Assembly: GCF_900104795.1 (NCBI RefSeq)
Contig: NZ_FNTG01000005.1
Location: forward strand, 136,869-200,868
Reading direction: 5' to 3'
Length of the DNA: 64,000 bases
From: Burkholderia sp. WP9
GTDB taxonomy: Bacteria; Pseudomonadota; Gammaproteobacteria; Burkholderiales; Burkholderiaceae
The notes beneath the pieces are model-generated. The model had not been told where the DNA came from. It did not search any database and saw nothing but the letters and a program-made list of their open reading frames with translations. Position numbers and translations under genes: made by a program. Position 1 is the first letter of the stretch, and each line of letters starts with the position of its first letter. Positions 43,134-52,918 of this stretch are shown in pieces.

Positions 43134-44180
43134 TTATACCGTTTTCTTGCGACGCGTTGCTGGTTTGGCAATCGGCAAGGCACGGGACGAACGGGTCGGC
43201 CGTGGTGCCGTCCGGACCCCAGCCGATGCCGACGACGCCCGCGTTTCCCGTGCACGCGTTTCCGCTTCCCGCAGCGTCATCATCTCCGCCTGCAGCCGCA
43301 CATTTTCCGCCTGAACGGCATCCAGCCGCCCCTGCAGCACGCCCGCCTGATGACGTGCATCGCCCAGCTGCATCTGCAGGGTTTCCAATGCACGACGGTG
43401 GTCGGCGTCCTTCCGGTCCGCGCGACGTGCGGCCTCGTCGAGCTCCTTCTGCAGCTTCGTTGCGGTACTGCGCTCGCGGTCGATCTCGAGCAACGCGCGC
43501 TTTTCAGAAGCGCGGAGCCGATTCTCCGCGCGCTCAGCAGTTTCCCGCTGTTTTTCCAGATCGCGCGAAAACCCTTCCCTGACCTCCGCCAGCTCGCGGT
43601 CGCGCGCGGCCAGCGCCGTCCTAATCCGCGCCAGCTCCGCCTCCAGCGCTTGCCGCTGCGCGTGGCCTTCCGCCTGCGCCTTGTCTAGTTCGCGGATCTC
43701 ATCCTGCGCGGCCAGCAGCGCGGCGGTGCGCTGCTCGAGCGCGCTCTCGGTGCGTCCCAGCTCATCGCGGGCGGCAACGACCGACTGCTGCGCCTCGATC
43801 CGCTGCGCCTCGAGTTCGGCGCGCAGCGCGTCGAGCGCAGCTTCGGCGGATGCGGTGGCGCGCGACCAGAGGGTGGCAACCAGTTCCCCGGCGGCCGCAC
43901 CGAGATCGGCCGGCAGATCGGGATGTTCGATGCGTACCCGGCTCTTCTCGCGCAGTTCCGTCCAGAACTCGCCCAGCACCTGCGTCGGTGTGCCCATGCT
44001 GCCGCGCTTCACCAGCTGGTAGAGCCGGTTCGCGGTCGGCGTGATGCCGAACCTGAAGAACATCAGCGCACAGACCTCGCGGTACAGCTCACGCGTCTTC
44101 GGAAACGCCACCTTGAGGCGCTCGATCTCGGTGGCCAGCGCTGCGTCGGGGGACAGGACATCGCTCATGAGGATTTTCAC
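43134..44180 (-). CDS. KfrA-like DNA-binding coiled-coil protein
   Basis: A 348-residue protein. The N-terminal 100 residues have the plasmid replication region DNA-binding domain (KfrA_N) pattern: EIERLKVAFPKTRELYREVC, GITPTANRLYQLVKRGSMGT, then LGEFWTELREKSRV. Residues about 115-310 are one long coiled coil (many heptads of Glu, Arg, Ala, Leu), followed by a basic tail RRKKTV. KfrA proteins bind their own promoter and form filaments on DNA. GTG 44180 has GAGGAAA; ATG 44168 is the alternative. An inverted repeat upstream is its likely site. Confidence 0.85.
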   Translation of the reverse strand: MKILMSDVLSPDAALATEIERLKVAFPKTRELYREVCALMFFRFGITPTANRLYQLVKRGSMGTPTQVLGEFWTELREKSRVRIEHPDLPADLGAAAGELVATLWSRATASAEAALDALRAELEAQRIEAQQSVVAARDELGRTESALEQRTAALLAAQDEIRELDKAQAEGHAQRQALEAELARIRTALAARDRELAEVREGFSRDLEKQRETAERAENRLRASEKRALLEIDRERSTATKLQKELDEAARRADRKDADHRRALETLQMQLGDARHQAGVLQGRLDAVQAENVRLQAEMMTLREAETRARETRASSASAGVRTAPRPTRSSRALPIAKPATRRKKTV

Positions 44181-44196
44181 CGTGAAATTTCCTCGT

Positions 44197-44220
44197 ATAT
44201 TACTACGTAAACCGTAATAT
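44197..44220. promoter_or_regulatory. Inverted repeat ATATTAC-N10-GTAATAT before the KfrA-like gene
   Basis: Perfect seven-base arms in the AT-rich divergent region between the KfrA-like gene and the integrase. It is a good candidate for autoregulation by the KfrA-like protein. Confidence 0.55.
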
Positions 44221-44299
44221 TCCTAATGCCCTCTTCCTTTAATTTTGACATTAATCCTATAATGTTGAGATTCATGCTCAGTGATGCGACAGCCACCGC

Positions 44300-45514
44300 G
44301 TGACACCCCGAACCCCACCTGCCATCGGTCCACTGCCTGTGAAAACCGCACTCATCGCCCCCCGCCCGCTCGACGCGCTGGAACTGACCGCTGACCTCGA
44401 CGGCCGCGACGGGACCAACCGCGCACGCGGTCACGCGCAGATCACTGCCCGTGACGACCTCGCCGCAGTACGTGCGTGGCTTGCGCGGGTCGCCGACAAA
44501 AAGACCACGTTCGAGAACTACCGCAAGGAAGCCGAGCGGTTGCTGCTGTGGGCGATCGTGCAGCTGGGCAAACCGCTGTCGTCGCTCACGCACGAAGACC
44601 TGCAACAGTTCCGGCAATTCCTGCAGGACCCGCAGCCGCACGCTCGCTGGGTCGCCGACGGCGGGCGGAAATACCCGCGTCATGATCCGCGCTGGCGACC
44701 GTTCTACGGGACACTCGGGCCGAGCAGTCAATATCAGGCAATGGTCATCATCAACGCGCTGTTCGCGTGGCTCGTCGAAGCCGGCTATCTGGCCGGCAAT
44801 CCCCTGTCGCTGTCGCGCCAGCGCGCCCGCCGTTCAAAGCCCCGGATCACGCGCTATCTCGACCGCGAGCTGTGGCAGGAAGTGAAGGCCCATATCGACA
44901 GCCTGCCGAAGGACACCTCGCGCGAGCGCGAGCGCTACCTGCGCGCACGGTGGCTGTTTACACTGTTCTATCTTGGCGGCCTCCGGATCTCGGAGGTCGG
45001 CGGCAACACGATGGGATGCTTCTTCTGCCGACGCGATGCGGACGGTCACGAGCGCTGGTGGCTGGAAGTCCTGGGCAAGGGCGACAAGGAAGGGCTGGTG
45101 CCGGCCTCGGCCGAAATGATGGTGGAACTCGGGCGCTACCGGCGCGAGCGCGGCCTGTCCGCCCTGCCCTCGCGGCACGAGGACACGCCACTCGTGCTGC
45201 CTCTGGGCAAATCCGTGAAGCCGCTGACGCGCGCGGCGCTGCACACCATCGTCAAGGAGATTTTTGCCGGCGCGGCCGAAAGGCTCCGGCTGCGCGGCGA
45301 CGGCCGGGCGGGACAGGCGGATCTGCTCGAACAGGCCTCCGCCCACTGGCTGCGCCACACCGCGGGTTCGCACATGGCCGACGGTGGTGCCGATCTGCGT
45401 ACCGTGCGCGACAACCTGCGTCACGCATCGCTAACGAGCACCAACCCCTATCTGCACACACCCGACGAACAGCGTCACCGCGAAACCGAGGAAAAGCATC
45501 GCATCGACTGGTAG
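44300..45514 (+). CDS. Tyrosine recombinase/integrase
   Basis: A 404-residue site-specific integrase. The N-terminal SAM-like core-binding domain spans TTFENYRKEAERLLLWAIVQ to NALFAWLVEAGYLAGNPLSL. Catalytic residues: Arg in YLGGLRISEVGGN, HxxR in SAHWLRHTAGSHMADG, His and Tyr in NLRHASLTSTNPYLHTPDE. It starts at GTG 44300 and diverges from the KfrA-like gene. The pair plus SET protein appears as a transferable module; no att site could be identified. Full length. Confidence 0.92.
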   Translation: MTPRTPPAIGPLPVKTALIAPRPLDALELTADLDGRDGTNRARGHAQITARDDLAAVRAWLARVADKKTTFENYRKEAERLLLWAIVQLGKPLSSLTHEDLQQFRQFLQDPQPHARWVADGGRKYPRHDPRWRPFYGTLGPSSQYQAMVIINALFAWLVEAGYLAGNPLSLSRQRARRSKPRITRYLDRELWQEVKAHIDSLPKDTSRERERYLRARWLFTLFYLGGLRISEVGGNTMGCFFCRRDADGHERWWLEVLGKGDKEGLVPASAEMMVELGRYRRERGLSALPSRHEDTPLVLPLGKSVKPLTRAALHTIVKEIFAGAAERLRLRGDGRAGQADLLEQASAHWLRHTAGSHMADGGADLRTVRDNLRHASLTSTNPYLHTPDEQRHRETEEKHRIDW

Positions 45515-45909
45515 CCCTCCCCACTACTGTCCGTGAAGGTCGCCGCGACCGGAAACAGCAGCTTGCGCATGAACCGGACCAAGCCACAGGCGATTGTTAG
45601 CAGTGACGCTGATAGCAGGCCTTGCCGACGTCGTGCAGGGCGCGACGTGCCGTCTCAGACGACCGAAAAGGTCGGGCTCACTTCTCTCTCAGTGCACCTT
45701 TGCGGCTTTCAAGCGCAAGTTCCTTCGAAAGTCATAGAACGCGTTGAAGATGTCAACTGTCCGCCACTCGAACTGTCAACTCGCCGGGGACATAGGGCAT
45801 TGAATGACAGACACGCCTGCTGGGCAAAGGACTCGCGCATGCGCACTGACAAGTCAACTGCCACCGACGGCGTATTGGCAACAATCATTGCATGCGCCAG
45901 ACGCACGCA
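45515..45909. other. Gene-free interval
   Basis: No supported gene; repeated gtcaact motifs (45758, 45776, 45853) occur but form no clear array. Confidence 0.45.
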
Positions 45910-46833
45910 TTAGTCCCGCCTCAGTCCCACTGCACTTGTCAAGAGCTCCACCCCAAACCTTTCGACTACGAAGTCTACGAACGCTCTCACCTTTGGGGTC
46001 ATGCGCTTGCTGCTGGGCCACAGGATGTGAAAGATAACCGAACGGGTCATGTACGGGTCCAGCACCGATTTAAGGCGTCCCTTGGCCAAGGCATCCTTGA
46101 CGGCGAAGTCAGGCACGCAAGCGATACCGCGGCCGTCCTGCACCAGGTGAAGCAATGCGATCAAGCTGCTGGCGACCATCGTCATGGGTAGCGCCACAGC
46201 GGTGCCCCCGGAGCGCGACTGCCGCATGGGCCATTCCTCCAGCTTGCCAGATGTCGGGTACCGATAGTGGAGACAAGCGTGATTCACCAGGTCGCTCGGT
46301 TTAGCCGGAGTTCCCCGTGTGCCGAGATAGCCCGGTGTTGCCACGAGGCACACCCGGTAGGTCCCCAGCCGTTTCGACACCAGGCGTGAGTCGCTCAACT
46401 CGCCGCCCCGAATGACAACATCCAGACCCTCGTGGATGACGTCCGCGACGCGGTCGGTGAAGTCGAGGTCCAACTCGATCTCCGGATAGCGTTCCATGAA
46501 GTCCGAGATCACGGGCAGCGGAAGTCCGGCTGCGAGCGGGAGCCCAACTTTCAGGCGCCCCCGGGGCTGCTGGTTCATCGCTGATAGTTCGTTTTCGGCC
46601 GCCTCGACTTCTCCCATGATGCGGCGGCACCGCTCCAGGAAGACCCGACCCTCCGAGGTCAGCCGAACCGACCGCGTACTGCGCTGGAACAGCCGTACGG
46701 CCACACGATCCTCAAGGCGGGAAATGCTCTTGCTCACCGCGGACGCCGAGATCCCTAACGCGCGGCCTGCGGCCACGAAACTCTCCCTCTCAGCTGTTTG
46801 CACGAACACTTCCAGCCCACTCAACTTGTCCAT
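45910..46833 (-). CDS. LysR-family transcriptional regulator
   Basis: A 307-residue LysR protein. The winged helix is VFVQTAERESFVAAGRALGI with SASAVSKSISRLEDR; the effector domain follows (RGRLKVGLPLAAGLPLPVIS, GLDVVIRGGELSDS, VQDGRGIACVPDFAVKDALA). ATG 46833. It lies divergent from the Gfo/Idh/MocA oxidoreductase gene with a 200-base promoter region between them, the typical setting for a LysR regulator and its target. Effector unknown. Confidence 0.93.
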   Translation of the reverse strand: MDKLSGLEVFVQTAERESFVAAGRALGISASAVSKSISRLEDRVAVRLFQRSTRSVRLTSEGRVFLERCRRIMGEVEAAENELSAMNQQPRGRLKVGLPLAAGLPLPVISDFMERYPEIELDLDFTDRVADVIHEGLDVVIRGGELSDSRLVSKRLGTYRVCLVATPGYLGTRGTPAKPSDLVNHACLHYRYPTSGKLEEWPMRQSRSGGTAVALPMTMVASSLIALLHLVQDGRGIACVPDFAVKDALAKGRLKSVLDPYMTRSVIFHILWPSSKRMTPKVRAFVDFVVERFGVELLTSAVGLRRD

Positions 46834-47035
46834 TCGATCACCTCTATTCAGGACAAATTGTCACTGATGCCATGATCGTCGTCTATCTTAATCAGATGAG
46901 TCAATCGGTCTAGTATTGCCCGGATGGACGCCCATAGCGATTTGCTGGAGTGTTCCACTCGCTGGCGCACTTACTCGCTCATTGAGCGGTCGCGACGCAT
47001 CCAATCCATTCACGAATTCAGCAAAAGGAATCACC

Positions 47036-48118
47036 ATGGGAAGCAAAATTCGCGTCGGAATCATCGGCTCCGGCGGCTGGGCGAGGTACGGACATATTCC
47101 CGCACTCCAGGCACTGGACAGCTTCAAGGTCGTTGCGCTGGCAGGCCGCAACAAGGAAAAGGTGCAAAAGTATGCGGACGAATTCAACATCGAACATGCG
47201 TTCGATAACGCCGACGAGCTAGTGGCTCACCCGGGTGTCGACCTCGTCGTGGTCCTGGCTCCGAGCCCCGAGCACGGTCGCCTCACCGAAGCGGCGATCG
47301 CCGCCGGCAAGGATGTCTACACAGAGTGGCCACTCTCCACCACCACAGCAGAGTCCGAGAAGATCCTTGCCATGGCCGAGGCGAAGGGCGTCAAGCACGT
47401 CGTCGGACTTCAGCGCAGGTTCTCGCCAAGCTCCAGGTACTGGCGTGATCTGGTCCAACAGGGGTATGTAGGGAAAATCAGAGCCGTCCGCATGTCGGTC
47501 GGCGTGGACGCCTTCGGTGAAGTCATGCCGGAATTCGCAAAGTGGGCTCTCGACGCTGCCAACTTCACCGACGTGCTCTCGATTTACGGCGGTCATTTTC
47601 AGGACATGCTTTTCCACGGAGTCGGCTTTCCCGCAAAGCTGACGGCCGTCATGACAAACCAATTCCCGGTGACCACCATCGCAGAGACCGGCGAAAAGAT
47701 CGCGTATACAAGTCCGAATGAAGTCATGGTGATTGGGACGTTGTCAGGCGGGGGACTTTTTTCCGTTCAACTTGAAGGCGCCCAAGTGCATCGTACGGGG
47801 CTTCAGATCGACGTTACTGGTACCGCAGGTGCTCTGCGGATCACCAACGCACGTGGCTTCCAGAATACCGAGGACAACGCTATTGCGGGCATGAATAAGG
47901 GCACTGATACCTTTGTCGCTTTGCCTATCCCTGCCACATATGCGTCGCTGCCGGTTTCGCACCTCGATGCGAGCGCCCAGGACGTGGCGTACCTCTATGC
48001 CGCGTATGCCCGCGATAAGGAAACCGGCTCCGCCGACGCCACGAGCTTTAAGGACGCTGTTCGGCAGCATCGGCTCATTGACCAGATCGCTCAAACCTCC
48101 GGGAGTTTCTTCAAGTAA
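47036..48118 (+). CDS. Gfo/Idh/MocA-family oxidoreductase
   Basis: A 360-residue NAD(P)-dependent dehydrogenase. Rossmann motif VGIIGSGGWARYGHIPAL at the N terminus; the family active-site region reads DVYTEWPLSTT, where the usual E-K-P becomes E-W-P (Trp in place of the catalytic Lys). That change recurs in a fungal-galactose-dehydrogenase-like subgroup. The C-terminal beta-sheet domain covers GKIRAVRMSVGVDAFGEVM to the end. ATG 47036 follows AAAGGA. Likely oxidises a sugar or sugar acid. Divergent from and probably controlled by the LysR gene. Confidence 0.9.
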   Translation: MGSKIRVGIIGSGGWARYGHIPALQALDSFKVVALAGRNKEKVQKYADEFNIEHAFDNADELVAHPGVDLVVVLAPSPEHGRLTEAAIAAGKDVYTEWPLSTTTAESEKILAMAEAKGVKHVVGLQRRFSPSSRYWRDLVQQGYVGKIRAVRMSVGVDAFGEVMPEFAKWALDAANFTDVLSIYGGHFQDMLFHGVGFPAKLTAVMTNQFPVTTIAETGEKIAYTSPNEVMVIGTLSGGGLFSVQLEGAQVHRTGLQIDVTGTAGALRITNARGFQNTEDNAIAGMNKGTDTFVALPIPATYASLPVSHLDASAQDVAYLYAAYARDKETGSADATSFKDAVRQHRLIDQIAQTSGSFFK

Positions 48119-48250
48119 GAGATTTCCGGCTGCGGCATCGAAGCATCGCTCACGGAAACGTCCGGCCGGGGAATCCGTCAACGCAACTGGATCCATGGGG
48201 CATGACAAGGTGGCGTCCGCTACGTCCCGCTACCGCCGGGAGGCAGAGTC

Positions 48251-48597
48251 GCCGATATTTGTTACAGCGCTCATCTCGCGGATGCGTTTTCGATCACACT
48301 GCCGCCGGACGCATCATTTGACATTGAATTGGTGGTGGCACGCGCGGCGCTCAGTGCCCCTTCGCCGTGGTTTCGCGTGTTGCAAACATGCCGGCATGCG
48401 TTGGTGACACCATTCGGGATCAAGTCGTCGACCCGACTACCGAACGAGCTGCGTGCGAAGTCCGCAGCGCATGTCAGTTTTTTCCCGATCGTTTCTCTCG
48501 ACACCGACGAACGGGTGATTGGCGACGATGACAGTCATCTCGACTTTGTGAGTTGTCACCGCACCGGCGCCTCCTCTTGGATCATCCCAGCGATGCC
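48251..48597 (+). pseudogene. DUF2867-like fragment
   Basis: A degraded frame on the plus strand: AHLADAFSITLPPDASFDIE, LVVARAALSAPSPWFRVLQT, LVTPFGIKSSTRLPNELRAK and IGDDDSHLDFVSCHR. The PFGIK and DDxHLDF elements recall DUF2867 proteins. It has no proper start and its end runs into the 3' end of the porin gene on the other strand. I regard it as a remnant. Confidence 0.5.
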
Positions 48598-49796
48598 TAG
48601 AACTTGTGACGGATCCCGATACGAACGGCAGCCTGTCGGTCACTCGTTGAAGGCGTTAGCCCATTGATAGACGCGACAGCGGTTGCACCCGTCGAATCCG
48701 TACCTGAGGCCTTTTGGTACACGCCAATGACGTAGACGTCTGTGCGTTTCGACAAGAAGTAGTCGACCCCAAGTGAACCCTGGTAGTATTTAGCACCCCC
48801 GTTGACGCCTCCAGGGACGGTCACGTCGTTACCCTTGGTGTAATTGACTCCAGTGTCCACAAGTAACGCTGGGGTAATTTGATACCTGAAGTTGAGCTCG
48901 GCATTGTTAAACGTCGCGTTCCCGGAGTACCCTCGCGGATTTGGCCCGGAGGTTCCGGCATCGCCAAGCCCTCTGAACTGCACGTTAGAGTAAGTAGCGC
49001 CAATGGTGGCTGAGCCGACAGTAAATGCACCGCCCGCCGCAATCACCTGGTATGTATGTGCCGAAGCGAACCCGCTTACCACTGGAGACGAAATAAAATT
49101 TGCGGCGGGCGTTACGGCAGTACTGGCACCGTTGTCTCCGAAGAAACTTACGTTAGCGTTCCTGACATTTAGATAACCGGCGCCGACCGAGACTGCACCG
49201 GCAGTGTAACCAGCACCTAGCGACCAGACCTGATTGCGCGACACGTCGCCAGCAACGCCGCCCAGACTATAAACACCGCCGAACGAAATTCCGCCATACT
49301 TGACGCTGGTAAATTTGATCGCATTGTTCGTTCGGTAGGTGTTGTTGAAGTTGTCGAGATCGCCAGGGTGCGCTGCGATGTAACCTCCTCCCTGATCAGC
49401 CACTTCAAACTGACCTACATAGTCAACGACGGAATCGTATTGCCGACCGAAGGTCAACGTACCGAACTGGTTCGAAAGACCGACGTACGCCTGCCTCCCG
49501 AACAACAGGCCTTGCGTACTCCCGCGATTTTTCACACCCAACGAGCCAGTATTCACGTCAAATCCACTCTCTAACAGGAATATCGCCTTCATCGCTCCTC
49601 CAAGATCCTCGACCCCACGCAATCCCCATCGAGTACCCTGCATCACTCCGCTTGATAAATTGTAAAGATTGTGCCATCCTGCATTCGAAGTGTAATTCAC
49701 TCCTTCGTCAACGATCCCGTACAGCGTGACAGCACTCTGAGCAAAAGTGCGGGTCGATATACTAAGTAGTGCTAATACAATGACAGATTTTTTCAT
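48597..49796 (-). CDS. Burkholderia-type general porin
   Basis: A 399-residue outer-membrane porin of the gram-negative porin_4 (OmpC-like) class. Signal peptide MKKSVIVLALLSISTRTFA, then SAVTLYGIVDEGVNYTSNAG, the L3-type region GGAMKAIFLLESGFDVNTGS, FGRQAYVGLSNQFGTLTFG and the terminal RIGIRHKF with the C-terminal Phe needed for BAM-mediated assembly. ATG 49796 follows GGAGATAAAAAAAC. It probably lets substrates of the adjacent catabolic genes enter the periplasm; control unknown. Confidence 0.95.
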   Translation of the reverse strand: MKKSVIVLALLSISTRTFAQSAVTLYGIVDEGVNYTSNAGWHNLYNLSSGVMQGTRWGLRGVEDLGGAMKAIFLLESGFDVNTGSLGVKNRGSTQGLLFGRQAYVGLSNQFGTLTFGRQYDSVVDYVGQFEVADQGGGYIAAHPGDLDNFNNTYRTNNAIKFTSVKYGGISFGGVYSLGGVAGDVSRNQVWSLGAGYTAGAVSVGAGYLNVRNANVSFFGDNGASTAVTPAANFISSPVVSGFASAHTYQVIAAGGAFTVGSATIGATYSNVQFRGLGDAGTSGPNPRGYSGNATFNNAELNFRYQITPALLVDTGVNYTKGNDVTVPGGVNGGAKYYQGSLGVDYFLSKRTDVYVIGVYQKASGTDSTGATAVASINGLTPSTSDRQAAVRIGIRHKF

Positions 49797-50173
49797 GTTT
49801 TTTTATCTCCATGGTCATGGTTGTTATCTAAGCCAATCGGCTAGACCGTCTGCGGCAGATCTTCTCAGAGCTCGCGCTGGACATTCGCACCGCCATAGGC
49901 CCGTTCATCGACCTACAATCCAGGCGCACAAGTGGATCGATCCCAGATTGCCGCAGAGCCCCGCGACGGGGGGGCGTGGCTGATAGCCGCGGCCTTTTAT
50001 CGACGGAAGCCAGGTTCGTCGCCGACCGACCAGCTGGATTAACGGGGCAGAGCAGTTGCGCACGTCGTTGCCAATGTCCACCCATCCGAGGATTCCGCGC
50101 GGCGCCGGTAACCGATCTCCCTGATCCGTGGGCCGGCGCCTCGCGGCGGCCATTCTCATCGCGCTCCATAAGG
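49797..50173. other. Gene-free interval
   Basis: No gene recognised in about 375 bases; holds the porin promoter on the minus strand. Confidence 0.5.
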
Positions 50174-51019
50174 CTAGCCGCGCACTGCTTCCATTACGAT
50201 CGGATTACGCAGCGGCATGAATCCCTCGACGGTTACTTCGCACACATCGCCCGGCTTCATGAGCAGCTTCGGCTCGCGCGCCCAACCAACGCCCGATGGC
50301 GTGCCCGTCACGATGATGTCGCCGGCTTCGAGTGTGATCGCCTCGCTGATGGTCGAGATCAGCGTCTCGATATCGAACACCATCGTGTCGATGGACGCCG
50401 ATTGCACGACTTCACCATTCAGGAGGGTCTCCAGTTGCAAACCGCGCGCGCCGTGCGGGACTTCGTCCGGAGTCACGAGTTCGGGACCGAAAGCGCCTGT
50501 GCCGTCGAAGTTCTTGCCGATGGTCCACTGTGGCGTCTTGAACTGATAGTCGCGCACGGAGCCGTCATTGAAGAGCGCGTAGCCCCCCACATGCGAGAGC
50601 GCGTCGGCCTTCTCGATGTGCCGGCCACCGCTTTTCAGCACAACCGCCAGTTCACCTTCGAAGTCGAGCGCGCTCGACGCACGGGGGTGCACAATCGGTT
50701 CATTGTGCGCGACCAGACTGGTGTTCGCACGCATGAACAACGTGGGATAGTCCGGCTGTTCTAACTTGCTTTCTTGCGTGTGGGCGTTGTAGTTCAGGCC
50801 GACGCAGATTATCTTGCCGGCGCGCGTAAGCGGCGGCAGGAACTTTAGCTCGTCCACAGCGCGCTCGCCGCTAAGGTCAGCGCCGGCTGCATACGATACG
50901 AGATCGACGTTTCTTGCGAGCAGGTCGTCGAGCGATGCTGGACCGAGCACCTTCACCTTGCCGTCTTTCACCAAACCCAGCGTGCGCTGGCCGCCTTCTT
51001 CAAACTGCACGAATCGCAT
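50174..51019 (-). CDS. Fumarylacetoacetate hydrolase-family protein
   Basis: A 281-residue FAH-fold enzyme. Conserved elements: GKIICVGLNYNAHTQES, LFMRANTSLVAHNEPI, LDFEGELAVVLKSGGRHI (metal-binding Glu residues), VRDYQFKTPQWTIGKNFDGT and DIIVTGTPSGVGWAREPKLL. ATG 51019 has GAGGAGG. The family cleaves C-C bonds of beta-diketo acids (acylpyruvases, oxaloacetate decarboxylases, hydratases). It follows the acyl-CoA ligase gene by 39 bases, so it belongs to the same catabolic unit. A degenerate relative lies at 62860-63923. Confidence 0.92.
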   Translation of the reverse strand: MRFVQFEEGGQRTLGLVKDGKVKVLGPASLDDLLARNVDLVSYAAGADLSGERAVDELKFLPPLTRAGKIICVGLNYNAHTQESKLEQPDYPTLFMRANTSLVAHNEPIVHPRASSALDFEGELAVVLKSGGRHIEKADALSHVGGYALFNDGSVRDYQFKTPQWTIGKNFDGTGAFGPELVTPDEVPHGARGLQLETLLNGEVVQSASIDTMVFDIETLISTISEAITLEAGDIIVTGTPSGVGWAREPKLLMKPGDVCEVTVEGFMPLRNPIVMEAVRG

Positions 51020-51058
51020 GTCATCCTCCTCAAGTGTTGAGTTCAATATTGCCTGGCT

Positions 51059-52615
51059 CTAGGTTTGCGAGGTTCGCTGCACGCATTGCGGATCTAACTT
51101 GTGCAGGTCTCGCCTAAGAATTTTTCCGGTACTTGTCTTGGGCAGATCATCGACCATCTGGTACAGACGCGGCACTTTGTAAGCCGCAAGCCGTTCACGA
51201 CAGTGACGATCCAGCTCGTCGATAGTTAGTGCAACTCCTGCTCGTGGCACTACATAGGCTTTGGCCAGCTCGCCCTTGGTTTCATCCGCGATCCGGCCTA
51301 CGGCGACCATCGCGACGCCCGGATGCTCGGCAATAACCCGCTCCAGTTCTGCCGGATAGATATTGAACCCGCCGGTGATGATCAGGTCTTTCGAGCGGTC
51401 GACGATAAATACGAAGCCGTCGTCATCCATCCGGCCCAGGTCTCCCGAGCGCAGCCATCCACCCGAGAGCAACGTCTCGGCTGTAGCTTCCGGATTGCCA
51501 ACATATCCCTGCATGGTTACTGGGCCGCGAAGCTGCAATTCGCCTACCTCCCCGACAGGCAATTGCGTTTCACCATCGTCGTTATTGACAATTCGAATTT
51601 GCAGATGTGGCAACGCCACGCCAATCGAGCCGTGTTTCCGGGGACCATAAAGCGTATGAGTGGCGCCCAGACCGCCAAGCTCGGTCATGCCCCACAATTC
51701 AAGCAGCGGGCAGCCGAACACCTCCTCGACGGCGCGCATCTTCGCTTCCGGCATGGTTTGGCCGCCGACGGTCGCGCGCGTGAGCGTCGAGATATTGAAA
51801 TTACCGAGGTACGGCGAATCCAGCAGATACATGTACATTGTCGGCACGCCTTCGAGCAGGGTTGCCCGGTGCGCTTCGATACTTCGCAGCACTTTTTCGA
51901 CATCGAAACTGCGGTGCAGAACGAGGGTTCCGCCGTAAGCGATCATGGTATGCATGACGATGTTGCCGTACACATGCGTGCAGGGCAGTGCGCTGACGAC
52001 GACGTCCGCCGCCGTGCGTACGTGCATGACGGCTGTCATGGCGGTATTCATCACGATCGCACGATGGGTGAGCAGCGCGCCCTTTGGATGCCCCGTCGTG
52101 CCCGATGTATAGCCGATGCTGCAAGGGTCGTCGAGGCTGATCGACCGGTCGGGGAAGCGATCCGAATCAGATGGGGAAGCCGTCAGCAAGTCATCGAACG
52201 CCAGCGCACCATCTGGTAGCCCAGTGCCGAATCCAATGCGCCATTCCAGCGGCGTCTTATGCAGAACTCCTGCCATCGCCGCGATTCTGTCCGACGATCC
52301 TATCACCGCCCGCGCGTTGCAATCGTTCATCGCATAAGCGGCTTCGTCGGGGGTAAGCATCGAATTCAGTGGATTGACGATGGCTCCAAGTTTCACCACC
52401 GCGTAATACGCAATGATCCATTCCGGGCAGTTATGAGAATAGAGCGATACGCAGTCACCGCGGGCAATGCCAAGCCCTTTGAGACTTCCCGCAAACGCCG
52501 ATGAACGCTGATGCAGGTCCGCGAACGACCAGCGCTGCTCCTCGAAAATCACCGCAATCTTCTCGGGATGTTGCCGGGCCTGCTGGGCGATAAATTCGCC
52601 AACTGAGTTGTGCAT
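51059..52615 (-). CDS. AMP-dependent acyl-CoA synthetase/ligase
   Basis: A 518-residue ANL-family enzyme that activates a carboxylic acid with ATP and CoA. Motifs: P-loop YTSGTTGHPKGALLTHR, LWGMTELGG, GWLRSGDLGRMDDDGFVFIV, the hinge VDRSKDLIITGGFNIYPAEL and the catalytic Lys of KTSTGKILRRDL. I chose ATG 52615 (AGGAG seven bases before); the frame continues upstream to 52681 without a better site. It probably starts degradation of the acid handled by this cluster. Substrate unknown. Confidence 0.93.
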   Translation of the reverse strand: MHNSVGEFIAQQARQHPEKIAVIFEEQRWSFADLHQRSSAFAGSLKGLGIARGDCVSLYSHNCPEWIIAYYAVVKLGAIVNPLNSMLTPDEAAYAMNDCNARAVIGSSDRIAAMAGVLHKTPLEWRIGFGTGLPDGALAFDDLLTASPSDSDRFPDRSISLDDPCSIGYTSGTTGHPKGALLTHRAIVMNTAMTAVMHVRTAADVVVSALPCTHVYGNIVMHTMIAYGGTLVLHRSFDVEKVLRSIEAHRATLLEGVPTMYMYLLDSPYLGNFNISTLTRATVGGQTMPEAKMRAVEEVFGCPLLELWGMTELGGLGATHTLYGPRKHGSIGVALPHLQIRIVNNDDGETQLPVGEVGELQLRGPVTMQGYVGNPEATAETLLSGGWLRSGDLGRMDDDGFVFIVDRSKDLIITGGFNIYPAELERVIAEHPGVAMVAVGRIADETKGELAKAYVVPRAGVALTIDELDRHCRERLAAYKVPRLYQMVDDLPKTSTGKILRRDLHKLDPQCVQRTSQT

Positions 52616-52918
52616 GGAAGCTCCTGGTGCGGCATCTGTGACAAATATGTACTGCAAGGCCGACTGTCGAATGTCGGCCACCGCTTATGCGCCGGCGGAT
52701 GTGGAACGTCTTGCCGCGCCCGCTCCTTCCCTTTTGCCCCGGACCGGCGTGCTGACAGAGGTCGGCCAAAACGGCACCTGATCAACCAGAGGCAAAAATC
52801 TTCAGTGATGTCGTATGGGCGGCCTTCCTTCAACTCGACATTGGCGGGCGCCGAAATTGGTGCGTAATCATGCTGGGTGGACCGCGACGCTTCGTTGTGG
52901 GGGGTGCGTTTTTCACTG
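52616..52918. other. Gene-free interval upstream of the ligase gene
   Basis: About 300 bases with no supported gene; may hold an internal promoter of the ligase/FAH pair. Confidence 0.4.

Noticed and set aside
44251..44285. TTTTGACATTAATCCTATAATG resembles the AT-rich repeated site
   Set aside because: Only the TTTGACAT core matches; the rest differs and it lies in a divergent promoter where TTGACA-like sequence is expected.
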